From: Rhodocyclaceae bacterium
Lineage (GTDB): Bacteria > Pseudomonadota > Gammaproteobacteria > Burkholderiales > Rhodocyclaceae
Length of the DNA stretch: 64,000 bases
Direction of reading: 5' to 3'
Assembly (NCBI GenBank): GCA_016721505.1
Contig: JADKHX010000003.1
Span: 62,001 to 126,000 of the forward strand
A model generated the notes under the pieces. That model was not told where the DNA came from. It saw only the letters and a program-made list of their open reading frames with translations, and made no database searches. Each line of letters opens with the position of its first letter. Positions within the stretch are counted from its first letter, which is position 1. A program made the translations under genes and the position numbers. Shown here in pieces: positions 14,866 through 23,390 of the stretch.

Positions 14866-16648
14866 GGCTGGCCTGCTTTCTTTCCTGTTCTGCCTTCTCG
14901 CCGGCAGCACCATAGGCACGTGTTCCTGGTTGCGATTTGGTGATCTTTACCTCTCCGTAGTCGATGCGTGGCATACCATCGCCGGCGTAATGGGCTTGCG
15001 AGTGTTTGAGAAAATTAATGTCGTCACGCGCTTCAAAGCCATCCAAACGCTGATGTGCGCCGCGTGATTCCTTGCGATTGATCGCCGAATATGCCATCGC
15101 CTGCGCCACGTCGAGCTGGTAGCCCAACTCGATTGCCAATAGCCAATCGGTATTCCAGACGCTGGATTTGTCTTCCACATTGACGTTCTTGAAACGCTGC
15201 TTCAATTCGTCAATCTTGTTACAAGTGGCTTGCATGCTGTCGCCCAATCGGTAGATACCACAACCGTCTTCCATGGTCTGCGCCATTTCCTTGCGCAGGG
15301 TCGCGATACGTTCTGTTCCGTCGCTTCGGATTACAAGTTGTTCAGCTTGTTTTTGCGCATCTGCTGCCTGTTTCAATAAGCTAGCGGTGTTGCCCGGCGC
15401 GACCGACTTGGCATACTTGGCGGCTTCGATGCCGGCGACTTTGCCAAACACGCACAGCTCGGCCAGCGAATTGGACCCCAAGCGATTGGCACCGTGAATG
15501 CCCACGCTGGAACATTCACCCGCAGCATACAAACCGGCCAGCGGCGCGGCGCAGTTGCCATCGACCAAGATTCCGCCCATCGTGTAATGCACGGCGGGGC
15601 GCACGGGAATCGGCGTCTTTGCCGGGTCGACACCCAAGAACTCCTCGGCCAACTCGTAAATCTGTGGCAACCGCTCGCGCAGATAGGCTTCACCAAGGTG
15701 GCGCAGATCCAGATGCACGACAGAACCGTGCGGACCTTCGATAGTGCGACCTTTTTGCTGCTCGTACCAGAAGGCCTGGCTCAAACGGTCGCGTGGCCCC
15801 AGTTCCATAGCCTTGTTGCGCGGCTTGTCTTCGGCCGGGCCAAGGCCGTAATCCTGCAGGTAGCGATAGCCATCTTTGTTCAGCAACAGCCCGCCTTCGC
15901 CACGACAAGCCTCGGTGAACAGTAATCCGGTGCCCGGCATGCAGGTCGGGTGATATTGCACAAATTCCATGTCGCGCAATGGCACGCCATGGCGATAAGC
16001 CATCGCCATCCCATCACCGGTGACGATCCCGCCGTTGGTGTTCTCGCGGAACACGCGTCCGGCGCCTCCCGTGGCGATGATCACCGACTTGGCCTTGATC
16101 AAAGTGAATTGCCCGGTGGCCGTTTCAATGACTACGACGCCTTGCACGCGACCGTCTTCTACGACCAGATCAACGCAAAAAAATTCGTCGAAACGTTGGA
16201 TAGACGGATATTTGATTGAGGTCTGAAAAAGCGTGTGCAACATGTGAAAGCCGGTTTTGTCAGCAGCAAACCAGGTGCGCTCGATCTTCATGCCGCCAAA
16301 GGCGCGTACATTGATGTGCCCATCTGGTTTGCGGCTCCATGGGCAGCCCCAGTGTTCTAACTGCACCATTTCTTCGGTGCACTGGGCGACGAAATACTCA
16401 ACCACGTCTTGCTCGCAAAGCCAGTCACCGCCGCCAACCGTATCGTTGAAATGGTGGTCTAAGCTGTCGTGCGCCTGCACCACGCCGGCAGAGCCGCCCT
16501 CGGCAGCTACGGTGTGGCTGCGCATCGGGTAGACCTTGGAAATTAGCGCGATCTTCAGCGCCGGATCAGTCTCGGCCGCCGCAATTGCCGCGCGCAAGCC
16601 GGCACCCCCGGCACCGACAACGGCAATATCCGCTTCAAATACTTCCAC
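14858..16648 (-). CDS. frdA: Fumarate reductase flavoprotein subunit
   Basis: The 596-residue protein has a dinucleotide-binding GAGGAG at 12-17, His45 in the RSHTVAAEGG motif that binds FAD covalently, and long blocks typical of E. coli FrdA (GGMKIERTWFAADKTGFHML, CSSVGIHGANRLGSNSLAEL, RKESRGAHQR). It reduces fumarate to succinate at the cytoplasmic face. Similarity is to quinol:fumarate reductase of the FrdABCD type rather than to SdhA, and the FrdC/FrdD-type anchors support that. It lies 68 bp downstream of a perfect FNR box. Confidence 0.93.
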   Translation of the reverse strand: MEVFEADIAVVGAGGAGLRAAIAAAETDPALKIALISKVYPMRSHTVAAEGGSAGVVQAHDSLDHHFNDTVGGGDWLCEQDVVEYFVAQCTEEMVQLEHWGCPWSRKPDGHINVRAFGGMKIERTWFAADKTGFHMLHTLFQTSIKYPSIQRFDEFFCVDLVVEDGRVQGVVVIETATGQFTLIKAKSVIIATGGAGRVFRENTNGGIVTGDGMAMAYRHGVPLRDMEFVQYHPTCMPGTGLLFTEACRGEGGLLLNKDGYRYLQDYGLGPAEDKPRNKAMELGPRDRLSQAFWYEQQKGRTIEGPHGSVVHLDLRHLGEAYLRERLPQIYELAEEFLGVDPAKTPIPVRPAVHYTMGGILVDGNCAAPLAGLYAAGECSSVGIHGANRLGSNSLAELCVFGKVAGIEAAKYAKSVAPGNTASLLKQAADAQKQAEQLVIRSDGTERIATLRKEMAQTMEDGCGIYRLGDSMQATCNKIDELKQRFKNVNVEDKSSVWNTDWLLAIELGYQLDVAQAMAYSAINRKESRGAHQRLDGFEARDDINFLKHSQAHYAGDGMPRIDYGEVKITKSQPGTRAYGAAGEKAEQERKQASHV

Positions 16649-16715
16649 ACAACCCCCCTTCCCCGTTGACCACCGGTGAGTAGGGTCAGACTATGTTGAG
16701 TTGAGCAGATGCGTT

Positions 16716-16729
16716 TTGATTCAGATCAA
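16716..16729. promoter_or_regulatory. FNR/ANR box upstream of frdABCD
   Basis: TTGATTCAGATCAA is a perfect FNR consensus. On the minus strand a -10-like CATAGT (16695-16690) lies 30 bp from the box centre, the spacing of class II FNR activation (box at -41.5). The frdA ATG is 74 bp from the box centre. This predicts anaerobic induction of fumarate reductase. Confidence 0.8.
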
Positions 16730-16779
16730 GTAAAGGGGCTTTTTAGAAAATAGTCGCTGTTAACGCCACGCCGGCAGAT

Positions 16780-18306
16780 TCAGCTACTTAATCCTCGCCG
16801 ATACTGAATCGCCTCGGCGATATCCGGGCTGCTTACTTGCTTTTCTCCCGCCATATCGGCGAGCGTGCGGGCGACCTTTAATATTCGGTGATAGCCGCGT
16901 GCCGAGAGTGAAAGTTTGGCCATTGCTTGTTTTAGCAAGGCTGCACCGGCTGCATCAGGTGCGGCGTGCAAATCGATTTCATCTGGCGTCAGCATGGCAT
17001 TGGGTTTGCCTTGACGCTGAGTTTGGATGGCGCGCGTGCTGGTGACACGGGCTTGCACGACAGCGGAAGTTTCTCCTGTGCCACGCGCCGAAAGTTCTGA
17101 CTCGGATACGGCCGGAATGTCGAGCATCAAATCAATACGATCAAGAAATGGTCCGGAGAGTTTGCTGCGGTAGCGGGCGACTTGATCGGGGGTGCAACGA
17201 CACTTGCCGAGTGCGTCGCCGAGGAATCCACAAGGGCAGGGATTCATCGCGGCGACGAGTTGAAAGCGTGCGGGGAATTCAGCGCGGCGGGCAGCGCGGG
17301 AGACGTGGATGACACCGCTCTCCAAAGGTTCGCGTAGCGCTTCGAGCACACTGCGGGCGAACTCGGGAAGTTCGTCCAAAAATAAAATTCCGTAGTGTGC
17401 CAATGAGATTTCGCCCGGCCGTGGCGAGCTACCACCCCCCACCAATGCGACTGATGATGAGGTGTGGTGTGGACTGCGAAACGCGCGATGCGACCATTTC
17501 TCTATCGCAAACAATCCGGCCAGCGAATGCACGGCGGCGCTCTCTAGCGCTTCGTTTGCGGTCATTGGTGGCAGCAATCCCGGCAAGCGTTGTGCCAGCA
17601 TGGATTTGCCAGCGCCGGGTGGGCCGCTCATCAACAAACTGTGCGCGCCGCTGGCGGCAACTTCGAGCACCCGCTTGGCCGGCGCCTGACCTTTGACCTC
17701 CGATAAATCGGGATAGAAAACCTCAGTTGGTGCTGGTGACACGCCGTAGGCGGCGAGCATTTCGCGGCCGGCCAAGTGAGCGCAAACTTGTAGCAATGTT
17801 GCGGCGGGCAAAATGTGCATATCGTGAATCAGTGCGGCTTCAGGCGCGCTTTGCGCAGGCAACACAAAACTGCGTTGTTTGGCCGAATTTGTGTTCACTG
17901 CGGTATGCACATCGCGCCGCATTGCGGCACACATTGCCAAAGTGCCGCGTATCGCCCGTAATTCGCCCGATAGCGCAAGCTCGCCAGCGAACTCATAAGC
18001 GTCAAGATTTTTCGCTTTGAGTTGCCCTGACGCAATCAAAATCCCTAGCGCAATTGGCAAATCAAATCGCCCGGATTCTTTAGGCAAATCAGCCGGCGCG
18101 AGATTGACTGTGATGCGTCGTTGCGGGAATTCAAAACCGCAATTTTGTATCGCCGCGCGGACCCGTTCGCGCGCTTCCTTAACTTCAGTATCAGGCAAGC
18201 CGACGAGGGTGAAGGCAGGCAAACCAGATGCCAGATGTACCTCGACGGTGACTTCTGGCGCGCTCATGCCAGATAGCGCGCGCGAACGGAGAACCGCGAG
18301 TGCCAT
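16780..18306 (-). CDS. comM: ComM/YifB family Mg-chelatase-like AAA+ ATPase
   Basis: The 508-residue protein has the N-terminal Lon-like ChlI domain (SGLPAFTLVGLPDTEVKEARERV), a Walker A (SGPPGAGKSM), a Walker B (GILFLDELPEF) and the C-terminal YifB domain (LSARGYHRILKVARTLADM). ComM is a hexameric helicase that helps branch migration during natural transformation. A hairpin-repeat copy is read in frame as GVSPAPTE in the linker before the ATPase core, a region that varies in this family. It is followed on the same strand, after other genes, by no competence genes, so the role rests on the family. Confidence 0.9.
   Translation of the reverse strand: MALAVLRSRALSGMSAPEVTVEVHLASGLPAFTLVGLPDTEVKEARERVRAAIQNCGFEFPQRRITVNLAPADLPKESGRFDLPIALGILIASGQLKAKNLDAYEFAGELALSGELRAIRGTLAMCAAMRRDVHTAVNTNSAKQRSFVLPAQSAPEAALIHDMHILPAATLLQVCAHLAGREMLAAYGVSPAPTEVFYPDLSEVKGQAPAKRVLEVAASGAHSLLMSGPPGAGKSMLAQRLPGLLPPMTANEALESAAVHSLAGLFAIEKWSHRAFRSPHHTSSSVALVGGGSSPRPGEISLAHYGILFLDELPEFARSVLEALREPLESGVIHVSRAARRAEFPARFQLVAAMNPCPCGFLGDALGKCRCTPDQVARYRSKLSGPFLDRIDLMLDIPAVSESELSARGTGETSAVVQARVTSTRAIQTQRQGKPNAMLTPDEIDLHAAPDAAGAALLKQAMAKLSLSARGYHRILKVARTLADMAGEKQVSSPDIAEAIQYRRGLSS
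17722..17746 (-). repeat. Dispersed hairpin repeat, copy 2 (in comM)
   Basis: On the minus strand the core CAGCACCAACTG is preceded by CGGCGTGTCAC. It is in sense with comM and read as GVSPAPT. Confidence 0.85.
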
Positions 18307-18309
18307 TAC

Positions 18310-18570
18310 TTATTTCGCGGGGCGCACTGTACTGCTCGAATTGCTGCTTTCCAACTCATTGATGCGTGCCTCAAGTGCGGCAAGTTTTTCGCGACTGCGC
18401 GCCAACACTTCGCGTTGCACATCAAACTCTTCGCGCGTAACCAAATCTAGTTTGGCGAAGGCATTGCCAAGGAGTGCGCGCATATTTTTGTCGATCTCGC
18501 TGGCTGGTGTGGAGGCCATTAGCGACGACAACTTGCCGGCAATATCGTCAAGTAATTTTGGATTCAACAT
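18310..18570 (-). CDS. ubiK: Ubiquinone biosynthesis accessory factor UbiK
   Basis: The 86-residue protein (MLNPKLLDDIAGKLSSLM, then FAKLDLVTREEFDVQREVL and a coiled-coil C-terminus with LAALEARINELE) matches the UbiK/YqiC (BMFP, DUF526) family. UbiK pairs with UbiJ to help the soluble Ubi complex in aerobic ubiquinone synthesis. Length is standard. It is 3 bp upstream of comM on the same strand, a common gene order in betaproteobacteria. Confidence 0.9.
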   Translation of the reverse strand: MLNPKLLDDIAGKLSSLMASTPASEIDKNMRALLGNAFAKLDLVTREEFDVQREVLARSREKLAALEARINELESSNSSSTVRPAK

Positions 18571-18635
18571 GACAAGTCCTGATAAAAAATACAGCCCCTA
18601 GTTTAACAGCGCGATCGCCTCATTCGACTATTGAT

Positions 18636-19415
18636 TTAGGCCTGCGAACGAAATTCTGCCGGCGTGCGCCCCGAAAAATTCAGCATTTCTCGATTGAAGT
18701 GCGATTGATCGGCAAATCCAGCGCTATGCGCAACTTCAGCAAGGCACTGAGCGGAGCTGGTGAGCAAATTTTGTGCATAGTTCACGCGCGAAATGCGGCT
18801 ATAAAACTTTGGACTCAAACCAACATCGCGACTGAAAACGCGCTCCAGTTGACGAACTGACGTGTGCAGTTGTTTGGCCAATATTGCCACCCGCAGACTT
18901 GGCGCTGCGCGCGTTTGCGCATCGATGAGTTGCAGCGCGTTCGCGGTCAGCGGATTGGGTGGTGCTGCTCGTTTGGCAAGCGTGCGCAAGGCCACTAGCA
19001 AACGCGAGTAAATTGATTCGACCCCATCTGTATCGCCAATATCGTTGAACCATTTCATTGCCGAAGTCGTTTTGCTTAGGTCGGCGAATGTTATCGGCAG
19101 GGCTTGCAATTCGCTGCCCGGCACGCCAAAAAATGCGGCAGCGGTGTGCGGATGAAAGCGCACCGAGAGCATTCGCATCGCTTGATCGGTATGCAAGGCG
19201 AGGGCGTGGCGAGACTGTCCGTACAAAAACACGCGCGGTTGCCGACACCAAATGCCATCGCGCCATTCCAATGGCGGTGCGTCTAGATGTATCACCCATT
19301 CACAACAGGCATCCGGCGTAATCAACACTTCGGGTTGCGCCGACGCGGCCGCTTCCCATGTCCAAATGGATTGCACCCAAGGGCTTAAATCTGACGGTGT
19401 GAAAAGAAATCTCAT
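18636..19415 (-). CDS. AraC-family transcriptional regulator
   Basis: The 259-residue protein has a C-terminal double helix-turn-helix of the AraC/XylS type (LHTSVRQLERVFSRDVGLSP, then LAEVAHSAGFADQSHFNREM and FSGRTPAEFR). The N-terminal domain (about 150 residues, with SPWVQSIWTWE) is the ligand-sensing type found in DUF6597-containing regulators. It is divergent from a DUF6265 protein gene 104 bp away, a plausible target. The ligand is unknown. Confidence 0.85.
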   Translation of the reverse strand: MRFLFTPSDLSPWVQSIWTWEAAASAQPEVLITPDACCEWVIHLDAPPLEWRDGIWCRQPRVFLYGQSRHALALHTDQAMRMLSVRFHPHTAAAFFGVPGSELQALPITFADLSKTTSAMKWFNDIGDTDGVESIYSRLLVALRTLAKRAAPPNPLTANALQLIDAQTRAAPSLRVAILAKQLHTSVRQLERVFSRDVGLSPKFYSRISRVNYAQNLLTSSAQCLAEVAHSAGFADQSHFNREMLNFSGRTPAEFRSQA

Positions 19416-19519
19416 GCGGATTTTTTCGAATGTCGCATTTATTCAAGACGCAGCGTATTTTGCGGCTTATGTTGGCGCTGTGGAGAAAGTTTTCATCCCC
19501 AATTTACTTGGAGAACCTT

Positions 19520-19981
19520 ATGAAAAGAACAATTGTCGCGACACTACTAATACTTAATTGTGCAATGGCTAATGCAGGCATTACCGACTTGGCGTGGTTG
19601 ACCGGAACGTGGTGCGGCAGTGCCAACGGTTTGACCAGCGAAGAGTCTTGGTTGCCGCCGCTGGGCAACAATATGATTGGTTTGCACCGCGATGTGAAGT
19701 CCAACAAACTCGTTGAGTTCGAATATTTTCGCGTTGTCGAGGAAGGCAAGGAGTTGGTCTACTACGCGCAACCGAACGGCAAACCGCCAACATTATTTCG
19801 CGCGACATCAGCCGACAACAATCGTGTCGATTTTGTGAATCCAGCGCACGATTTTCCTAAGCGCATTACTTATCAACTGAGCCCGACCGGCGAGTTGCTG
19901 GTGCGAATTGATGGTGGCACTGACGCAAGCAAGCATATGGCATGGAAATGGACGAAGCTTTGCGGCGCAGTAACGAAATGA
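19520..19981 (+). CDS. Secreted DUF6265 family protein
   Basis: I start at the ATG at 19520 because GGAG lies 7 bases upstream and the signal peptide (KRTIVATLLILNCAMANA) begins there; an upstream in-frame start at 19430 has neither. The 153-residue product (ITDLAWLTGTWCG, SEESWLPPLGNNMIG, HDFPKRITYQ) fits DUF6265, a small lipocalin-like beta fold of unknown function. It is divergent from the AraC regulator. Confidence 0.8.
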   Translation: MKRTIVATLLILNCAMANAGITDLAWLTGTWCGSANGLTSEESWLPPLGNNMIGLHRDVKSNKLVEFEYFRVVEEGKELVYYAQPNGKPPTLFRATSADNNRVDFVNPAHDFPKRITYQLSPTGELLVRIDGGTDASKHMAWKWTKLCGAVTK

Positions 19982-20040
19982 GCGGACATAAAATATGACG
20001 TTGGTGGATTTTGGTTTGATCAACGCGATTCCCGTTAGCT

Positions 20041-20068
20041 GACGGCGTATGGCCAGCACCAACTGACG
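20041..20068 (+). repeat. Dispersed hairpin repeat, copy 3 (intergenic)
   Basis: GACGGCGTATGGC followed by CAGCACCAACTGACG. It lies between the DUF6265 gene and the TorF-like porin gene, directly upstream of the putative NtrC sites. Confidence 0.85.
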
Positions 20069-20076
20069 AAATCCAA

Positions 20077-20124
20077 TGCACCGCATCAGTGCCGCGACAG
20101 ATATATCGCATCCATCGTGGTGCG
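20077..20124. promoter_or_regulatory. Two candidate NtrC enhancer sites
   Basis: Two imperfect matches to the NtrC palindrome (TGCACCA-N3-TGGTGCA) are centred at 20085 (TGCACCG CAT CAGTGCC) and about 20116 (right half TGGTGCG). They are 31 bp apart, close to three helical turns, and about 80-115 bp upstream of a -24/-12 promoter. Each alone is weak; the spacing makes the pair worth noting. Confidence 0.4.
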
Positions 20125-20185
20125 CGCGCGGTGGCGTTGGCCCGCGGTACCAATTTAAGTAGTTGAAAAACAAGCAAAAAAATAC

Positions 20186-20201
20186 AGGCACAGTCTCTGC
20201 T
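20186..20201 (+). promoter_or_regulatory. Putative sigma-54 (-24/-12) promoter for torF-glnK-amtB
   Basis: AGGCACAGTCTCTGCT fits the sigma-54 pattern (GG, ten bases, GC; GG at 20187-20188, GC at 20199-20200). It lies 38 bp upstream of the porin ATG, in front of a porin-glnK-amtB cluster that is often nitrogen-regulated. Confidence 0.55.
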
Positions 20202-20238
20202 AATAGCAAGTCACCCATTTAACGAAAGGTGATTTGCC

Positions 20239-21060
20239 ATGAAAGCTCCACTCGCTATTTCTCTTGCCGCATTAGCATTAGCGGCTCCCTGTATTAGTTA
20301 TGCTGATGTCACCGCCAACCTTGGCGTGGTCTCCGACTACCGTTTCCGTGGTGTCAGCCAAACCCACGAAAAAGCTGCACTTCAAGGTGGCGTTGATTAC
20401 TCCAACCCTAACGGCTTTTATGCCGGTGCGTGGCTCTCGACGATTACTTGGGTCAAAGACTTCACCGGCAAAGGTAGCACTGAAGTTGACCTCTACGGCG
20501 GTTACAAGAATGCCTTCGCTGGTGGCGATTGGAACTACGATGTCGGCGCTATCACCTACATCTATCCGGGCAAAGGTGCGGCGGTCCCCACCATTTTGGC
20601 CAACCCCAACACCACCGAACTATATGGCGCACTGGGATATAAGTGGCTAACCGTGAAGTACTCACACACCGTGTCATCAAACTTCGTCGGCTGGTATGGC
20701 GGCCCGGCCTACAACCAGGACACCAAAGGTTCTGGCTATCTGGAGGCCAACGCGACCTACGATCTTGGCAACGGCTGGGGTCTGACTGGCCACGTTGGTC
20801 ATCAAAAGGTAAAAAATTCGGTCACCACGGCAGCCGCATTGGATGCCAGCTACACCGACTGGAAACTTGGCGTGACCAAGGATGTGGGCTTTGGCGTGGT
20901 CGGCCTTGCTTACTCGGATACCGATGCCACTGGGGCTTGCAGCAATCCCTTCCCGGCTGCGGCGGCATCGTCGTATTGCTGGGGCAAAAATAAGAATGCG
21001 TCCGACTACAAAGACGTAGCTGGCGGACAGTTGGTGCTCTCATTCCTCAAGAGTTTCTAA
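20239..21060 (+). CDS. TorF family putative porin
   Basis: The 273-residue protein has a signal peptide (ISLAALALAAPCISYA), then VTANLGVVSDYRFRGVSQT and repeated beta-strand patterns ending in VLSFLKSF with a C-terminal phenylalanine typical of outer-membrane barrels. This matches the TIGR02001 (TorF, Gcw_chp) family. It is commonly found before glnK-amtB in betaproteobacteria, suggesting a role in nitrogen-source passage across the outer membrane, but substrate data are lacking. AAAGG lies before the ATG. Confidence 0.88.
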   Translation: MKAPLAISLAALALAAPCISYADVTANLGVVSDYRFRGVSQTHEKAALQGGVDYSNPNGFYAGAWLSTITWVKDFTGKGSTEVDLYGGYKNAFAGGDWNYDVGAITYIYPGKGAAVPTILANPNTTELYGALGYKWLTVKYSHTVSSNFVGWYGGPAYNQDTKGSGYLEANATYDLGNGWGLTGHVGHQKVKNSVTTAAALDASYTDWKLGVTKDVGFGVVGLAYSDTDATGACSNPFPAAAASSYCWGKNKNASDYKDVAGGQLVLSFLKSF

Positions 21061-21138
21061 GCGGCAATCCACCGAAGCCTGCTGACCGCCTGATCGGAGT
21101 CAACAGGAAATTTTTACCTCGAAAGAAAAGGAAATCAA

Positions 21139-21477
21139 ATGAAATTAGTCACTGCCGTCATCAAGCCGTTCAAGCTTGACGAGGTCCGTGAAGCCCTCGC
21201 CGCCTGCGGCGTTCAAGGCATCACGGTTACCGAAGTAAAAGGTTTCGGTCGCCAAAAAGGCCACACTGAGTTGTATCGCGGCGCCGAATACGTTGTCGAC
21301 TTTCTGCCAAAAATTAAAGTCGAAGCTGCAATTAGCGACGCGATGGTCGAGCAGGTGATTGAAGCCATCGAAAAATCTGCCAGCACCGGAAAAATCGGCG
21401 ACGGCAAAATTTTCGTTACCGAAGTTGAACAAGTCATTCGCATCCGCACCGGTGAAACCGGTGAGGCTGCGCTGTAA
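21139..21477 (+). CDS. glnK: Nitrogen regulatory protein P-II (GlnK)
   Basis: The 112-residue protein is full-length P-II, with Tyr51 in the T-loop (YRGAEYVVDF) for uridylylation by GlnD and the B and C loop signatures (TGKIGDGKIFV and IRIRTGE). It senses 2-oxoglutarate and ATP/ADP and blocks AmtB when nitrogen is plentiful. The amtB gene starts 12 bp after its stop, so GlnK rather than GlnB is the better name. Confidence 0.95.
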   Translation: MKLVTAVIKPFKLDEVREALAACGVQGITVTEVKGFGRQKGHTELYRGAEYVVDFLPKIKVEAAISDAMVEQVIEAIEKSASTGKIGDGKIFVTEVEQVIRIRTGETGEAAL

Positions 21478-21489
21478 GGGGAACCGACC

Positions 21490-23004
21490 ATGAAAAAATT
21501 TCTAGCCATCATCTTGGCCGCCAGCGCACTCGGTTTGGCCGGCGGCGCGTGGGCGCAAGCCACTGCGACAACCTCTGTCGCCACCACGGCGGCTCCCGAA
21601 GCTGCCGCCGCACCAGCAGCAGCGCCAGCCGCGGCACCAGCGGCCGTAGCTGAAGCTGCGCCTGCAGCACCAGCAGCGCCCGCTGCACCGACAGTCAATA
21701 AAGGCGATAACGCGTGGCTGTTTGTCGCCACCGCGTTCGTGATCTTGATGAGCATCCCTGGCCTGGCCTTGTTCTACGGCGGCTTGGTTCGCGCCAAGAA
21801 CATGTTGTCGGTGCTAATGCAAGTGTTCGTCACCTTTTCACTGATTACGGTGCTGTGGGTGATTTACGGCTACAGCGTAGCGTTCACTGAAGGTGGCGCG
21901 TTCTTTGGCTCGTTAAGCAAAGTCATGCTAAGTGGCATCACACCGGATTCAATGGCCGCCACCTTTACTAAAGGTGTGGCAGTTTCCGAGTACATCTACG
22001 TCGCCTTCCAAGGTGCGTTTGCCGCCATTACCTGCGGTCTGATTGTTGGCGCCTTTGCTGAGCGGATGAAATTCGCCGCAGTACTGGTGTTCATGGTTCT
22101 GTGGTTCACCTTTAGCTATCTGCCAATTACCCATATGGTTTGGTATTGGGCAGGTCCAGATGGCTACGTTTCGGCCGAGGCAGCTGCACAACTGGGTGCC
22201 ACTGCGGGTTATCTGTTCCAAAAAGGCGCACTCGATTTCGCCGGCGGCACCGTGGTGCATATCAATGCCGCTGTCGCAGGTCTAGTGGGTGCTTATATGG
22301 TTGGCAAACGGGTCGGGTACGGCAAGGATTCGATGGCGCCGCATTCGCTGACCATGACCATGATCGGTGCCTCATTACTCTGGTTCGGCTGGTTTGGTTT
22401 TAACGCCGGTTCGGCGCTGGAAGCGAACGGCATTGCAGCGCTCGCCTTCGTCAATACCTGGGTAGCTACCGCAGCAGCGGCAATGGCATGGATGATCGCT
22501 GAATGGCTAATCAAGGGCAAACCATCGATGCTTGGCGCTGCTTCTGGCGCAGTGGCTGGACTGGTCGCAATTACCCCCGCGGCCGGTTTTGTCGGAGTCG
22601 GCGGCGCACTGGTGATCGGCGCATTGGCCGGTGCGATTTGCTTGTGGGGCGTTAATGGCCTGAAGAAGCTGCTACGTGCCGATGACTCGCTGGATGTGTT
22701 TGGCGTACATGGCGTGGGCGGAATCCTCGGTGCGCTCCTGACTGGTGTGTTCGCTGCACCGGAACTCGGTGGTCAAGGTGTGTGGGATTACGTCGCTAAC
22801 AAAATGGCGGATGGCTATTCAATTGTCGACCAGGTGATCATTCAGGCCACGGCGGTGGGTACCACCGTGGTGTGGTCAGGTGTAGTTGCACTGGCCGCCT
22901 ATAAGCTGGTCGACGTCCTGATTGGATTGCGCGTTCCGGAAGATGAAGAGCGTGAAGGTCTGGATGTGACTTCACACGGCGAATCGGCCTATCACGGCAG
23001 CTGA
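21490..23004 (+). CDS. amtB: Ammonium transporter AmtB
   Basis: The 504-residue protein has a signal peptide followed by an Ala/Pro-rich stretch of about 45 residues, then the Amt core of eleven membrane helices (GLALFYGGLVRAKN, DFAGGTVVHINAAVAGL, DDSLDVFGVHGVGG). The twin pore histidines are in the VVHIN and GVHGV segments. It conducts ammonia/ammonium across the inner membrane and is gated by GlnK. The Ala/Pro-rich N-terminal segment is longer than in E. coli AmtB. Confidence 0.95.
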   Translation: MKKFLAIILAASALGLAGGAWAQATATTSVATTAAPEAAAAPAAAPAAAPAAVAEAAPAAPAAPAAPTVNKGDNAWLFVATAFVILMSIPGLALFYGGLVRAKNMLSVLMQVFVTFSLITVLWVIYGYSVAFTEGGAFFGSLSKVMLSGITPDSMAATFTKGVAVSEYIYVAFQGAFAAITCGLIVGAFAERMKFAAVLVFMVLWFTFSYLPITHMVWYWAGPDGYVSAEAAAQLGATAGYLFQKGALDFAGGTVVHINAAVAGLVGAYMVGKRVGYGKDSMAPHSLTMTMIGASLLWFGWFGFNAGSALEANGIAALAFVNTWVATAAAAMAWMIAEWLIKGKPSMLGAASGAVAGLVAITPAAGFVGVGGALVIGALAGAICLWGVNGLKKLLRADDSLDVFGVHGVGGILGALLTGVFAAPELGGQGVWDYVANKMADGYSIVDQVIIQATAVGTTVVWSGVVALAAYKLVDVLIGLRVPEDEEREGLDVTSHGESAYHGS

Positions 23005-23063
23005 TCAAACGAATTGCCGGCTCCCAAAAATCGGGAGTCGGTGCAAGTCTCCTTGTGGTTATT

Positions 23064-23091
23064 CGGGCACCTTCGCGGTGCCCGTTTTTTT
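23064..23091 (+). terminator. Rho-independent terminator after amtB
   Basis: A perfect 8-bp stem CGGGCACC/GGTGCCCG with loop TTCGC is followed by seven T, 60 bp past the amtB stop. Confidence 0.93.
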
Positions 23092-23359
23092 ATTCTGCCT
23101 TTTGACGCGCGGCGGCATTTGCCAATGGTTTCCAGTGCAACAAGCCAAACAACAATGTCAGTCCTATGCTGGCGGCAATCGAACCTTTGTAAAGTTTCAC
23201 ATATTTGAAACACACCACGACTTCTATCGCGTGTGCGACTAGCAAAATCAACGCGCCATAACGCACGGTGGTCGCCACACCGTCAGAGAAGCTAACCGCA
23301 TAACTCGCAATGGCGAGCGCATACACCAACAAGCAAACTGATCTTGAAAAATTATTCAC
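23090..23359 (-). CDS. Small conserved membrane protein
   Basis: The frame is open further upstream, but a GTG at 23359 with GGAG seven bases before it gives an 89-residue protein with about three hydrophobic helices (SVCLLVYALAIASYAVSF, YGALILLVAHAIEVVVCF, SIAASIGLTLLFGLLHW). It resembles small YhhL/DUF1145-like membrane proteins but I cannot assign it firmly. It ends inside the amtB terminator T-run and lies downstream of the photolyase gene on the same strand. Confidence 0.6.
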   Translation of the reverse strand: MNNFSRSVCLLVYALAIASYAVSFSDGVATTVRYGALILLVAHAIEVVVCFKYVKLYKGSIAASIGLTLLFGLLHWKPLANAAARQKAE

Positions 23360-23390
23360 ATTGACTCCTGATTTGGCCGCGATGGGGCAC

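Noticed and set aside
13323..16648. Succinate dehydrogenase (sdhCDAB) instead of fumarate reductase
   Set aside because: Gene order A-B-C-D and the membrane subunits match E. coli FrdC and FrdD, and no sdh-type haem subunit is present.
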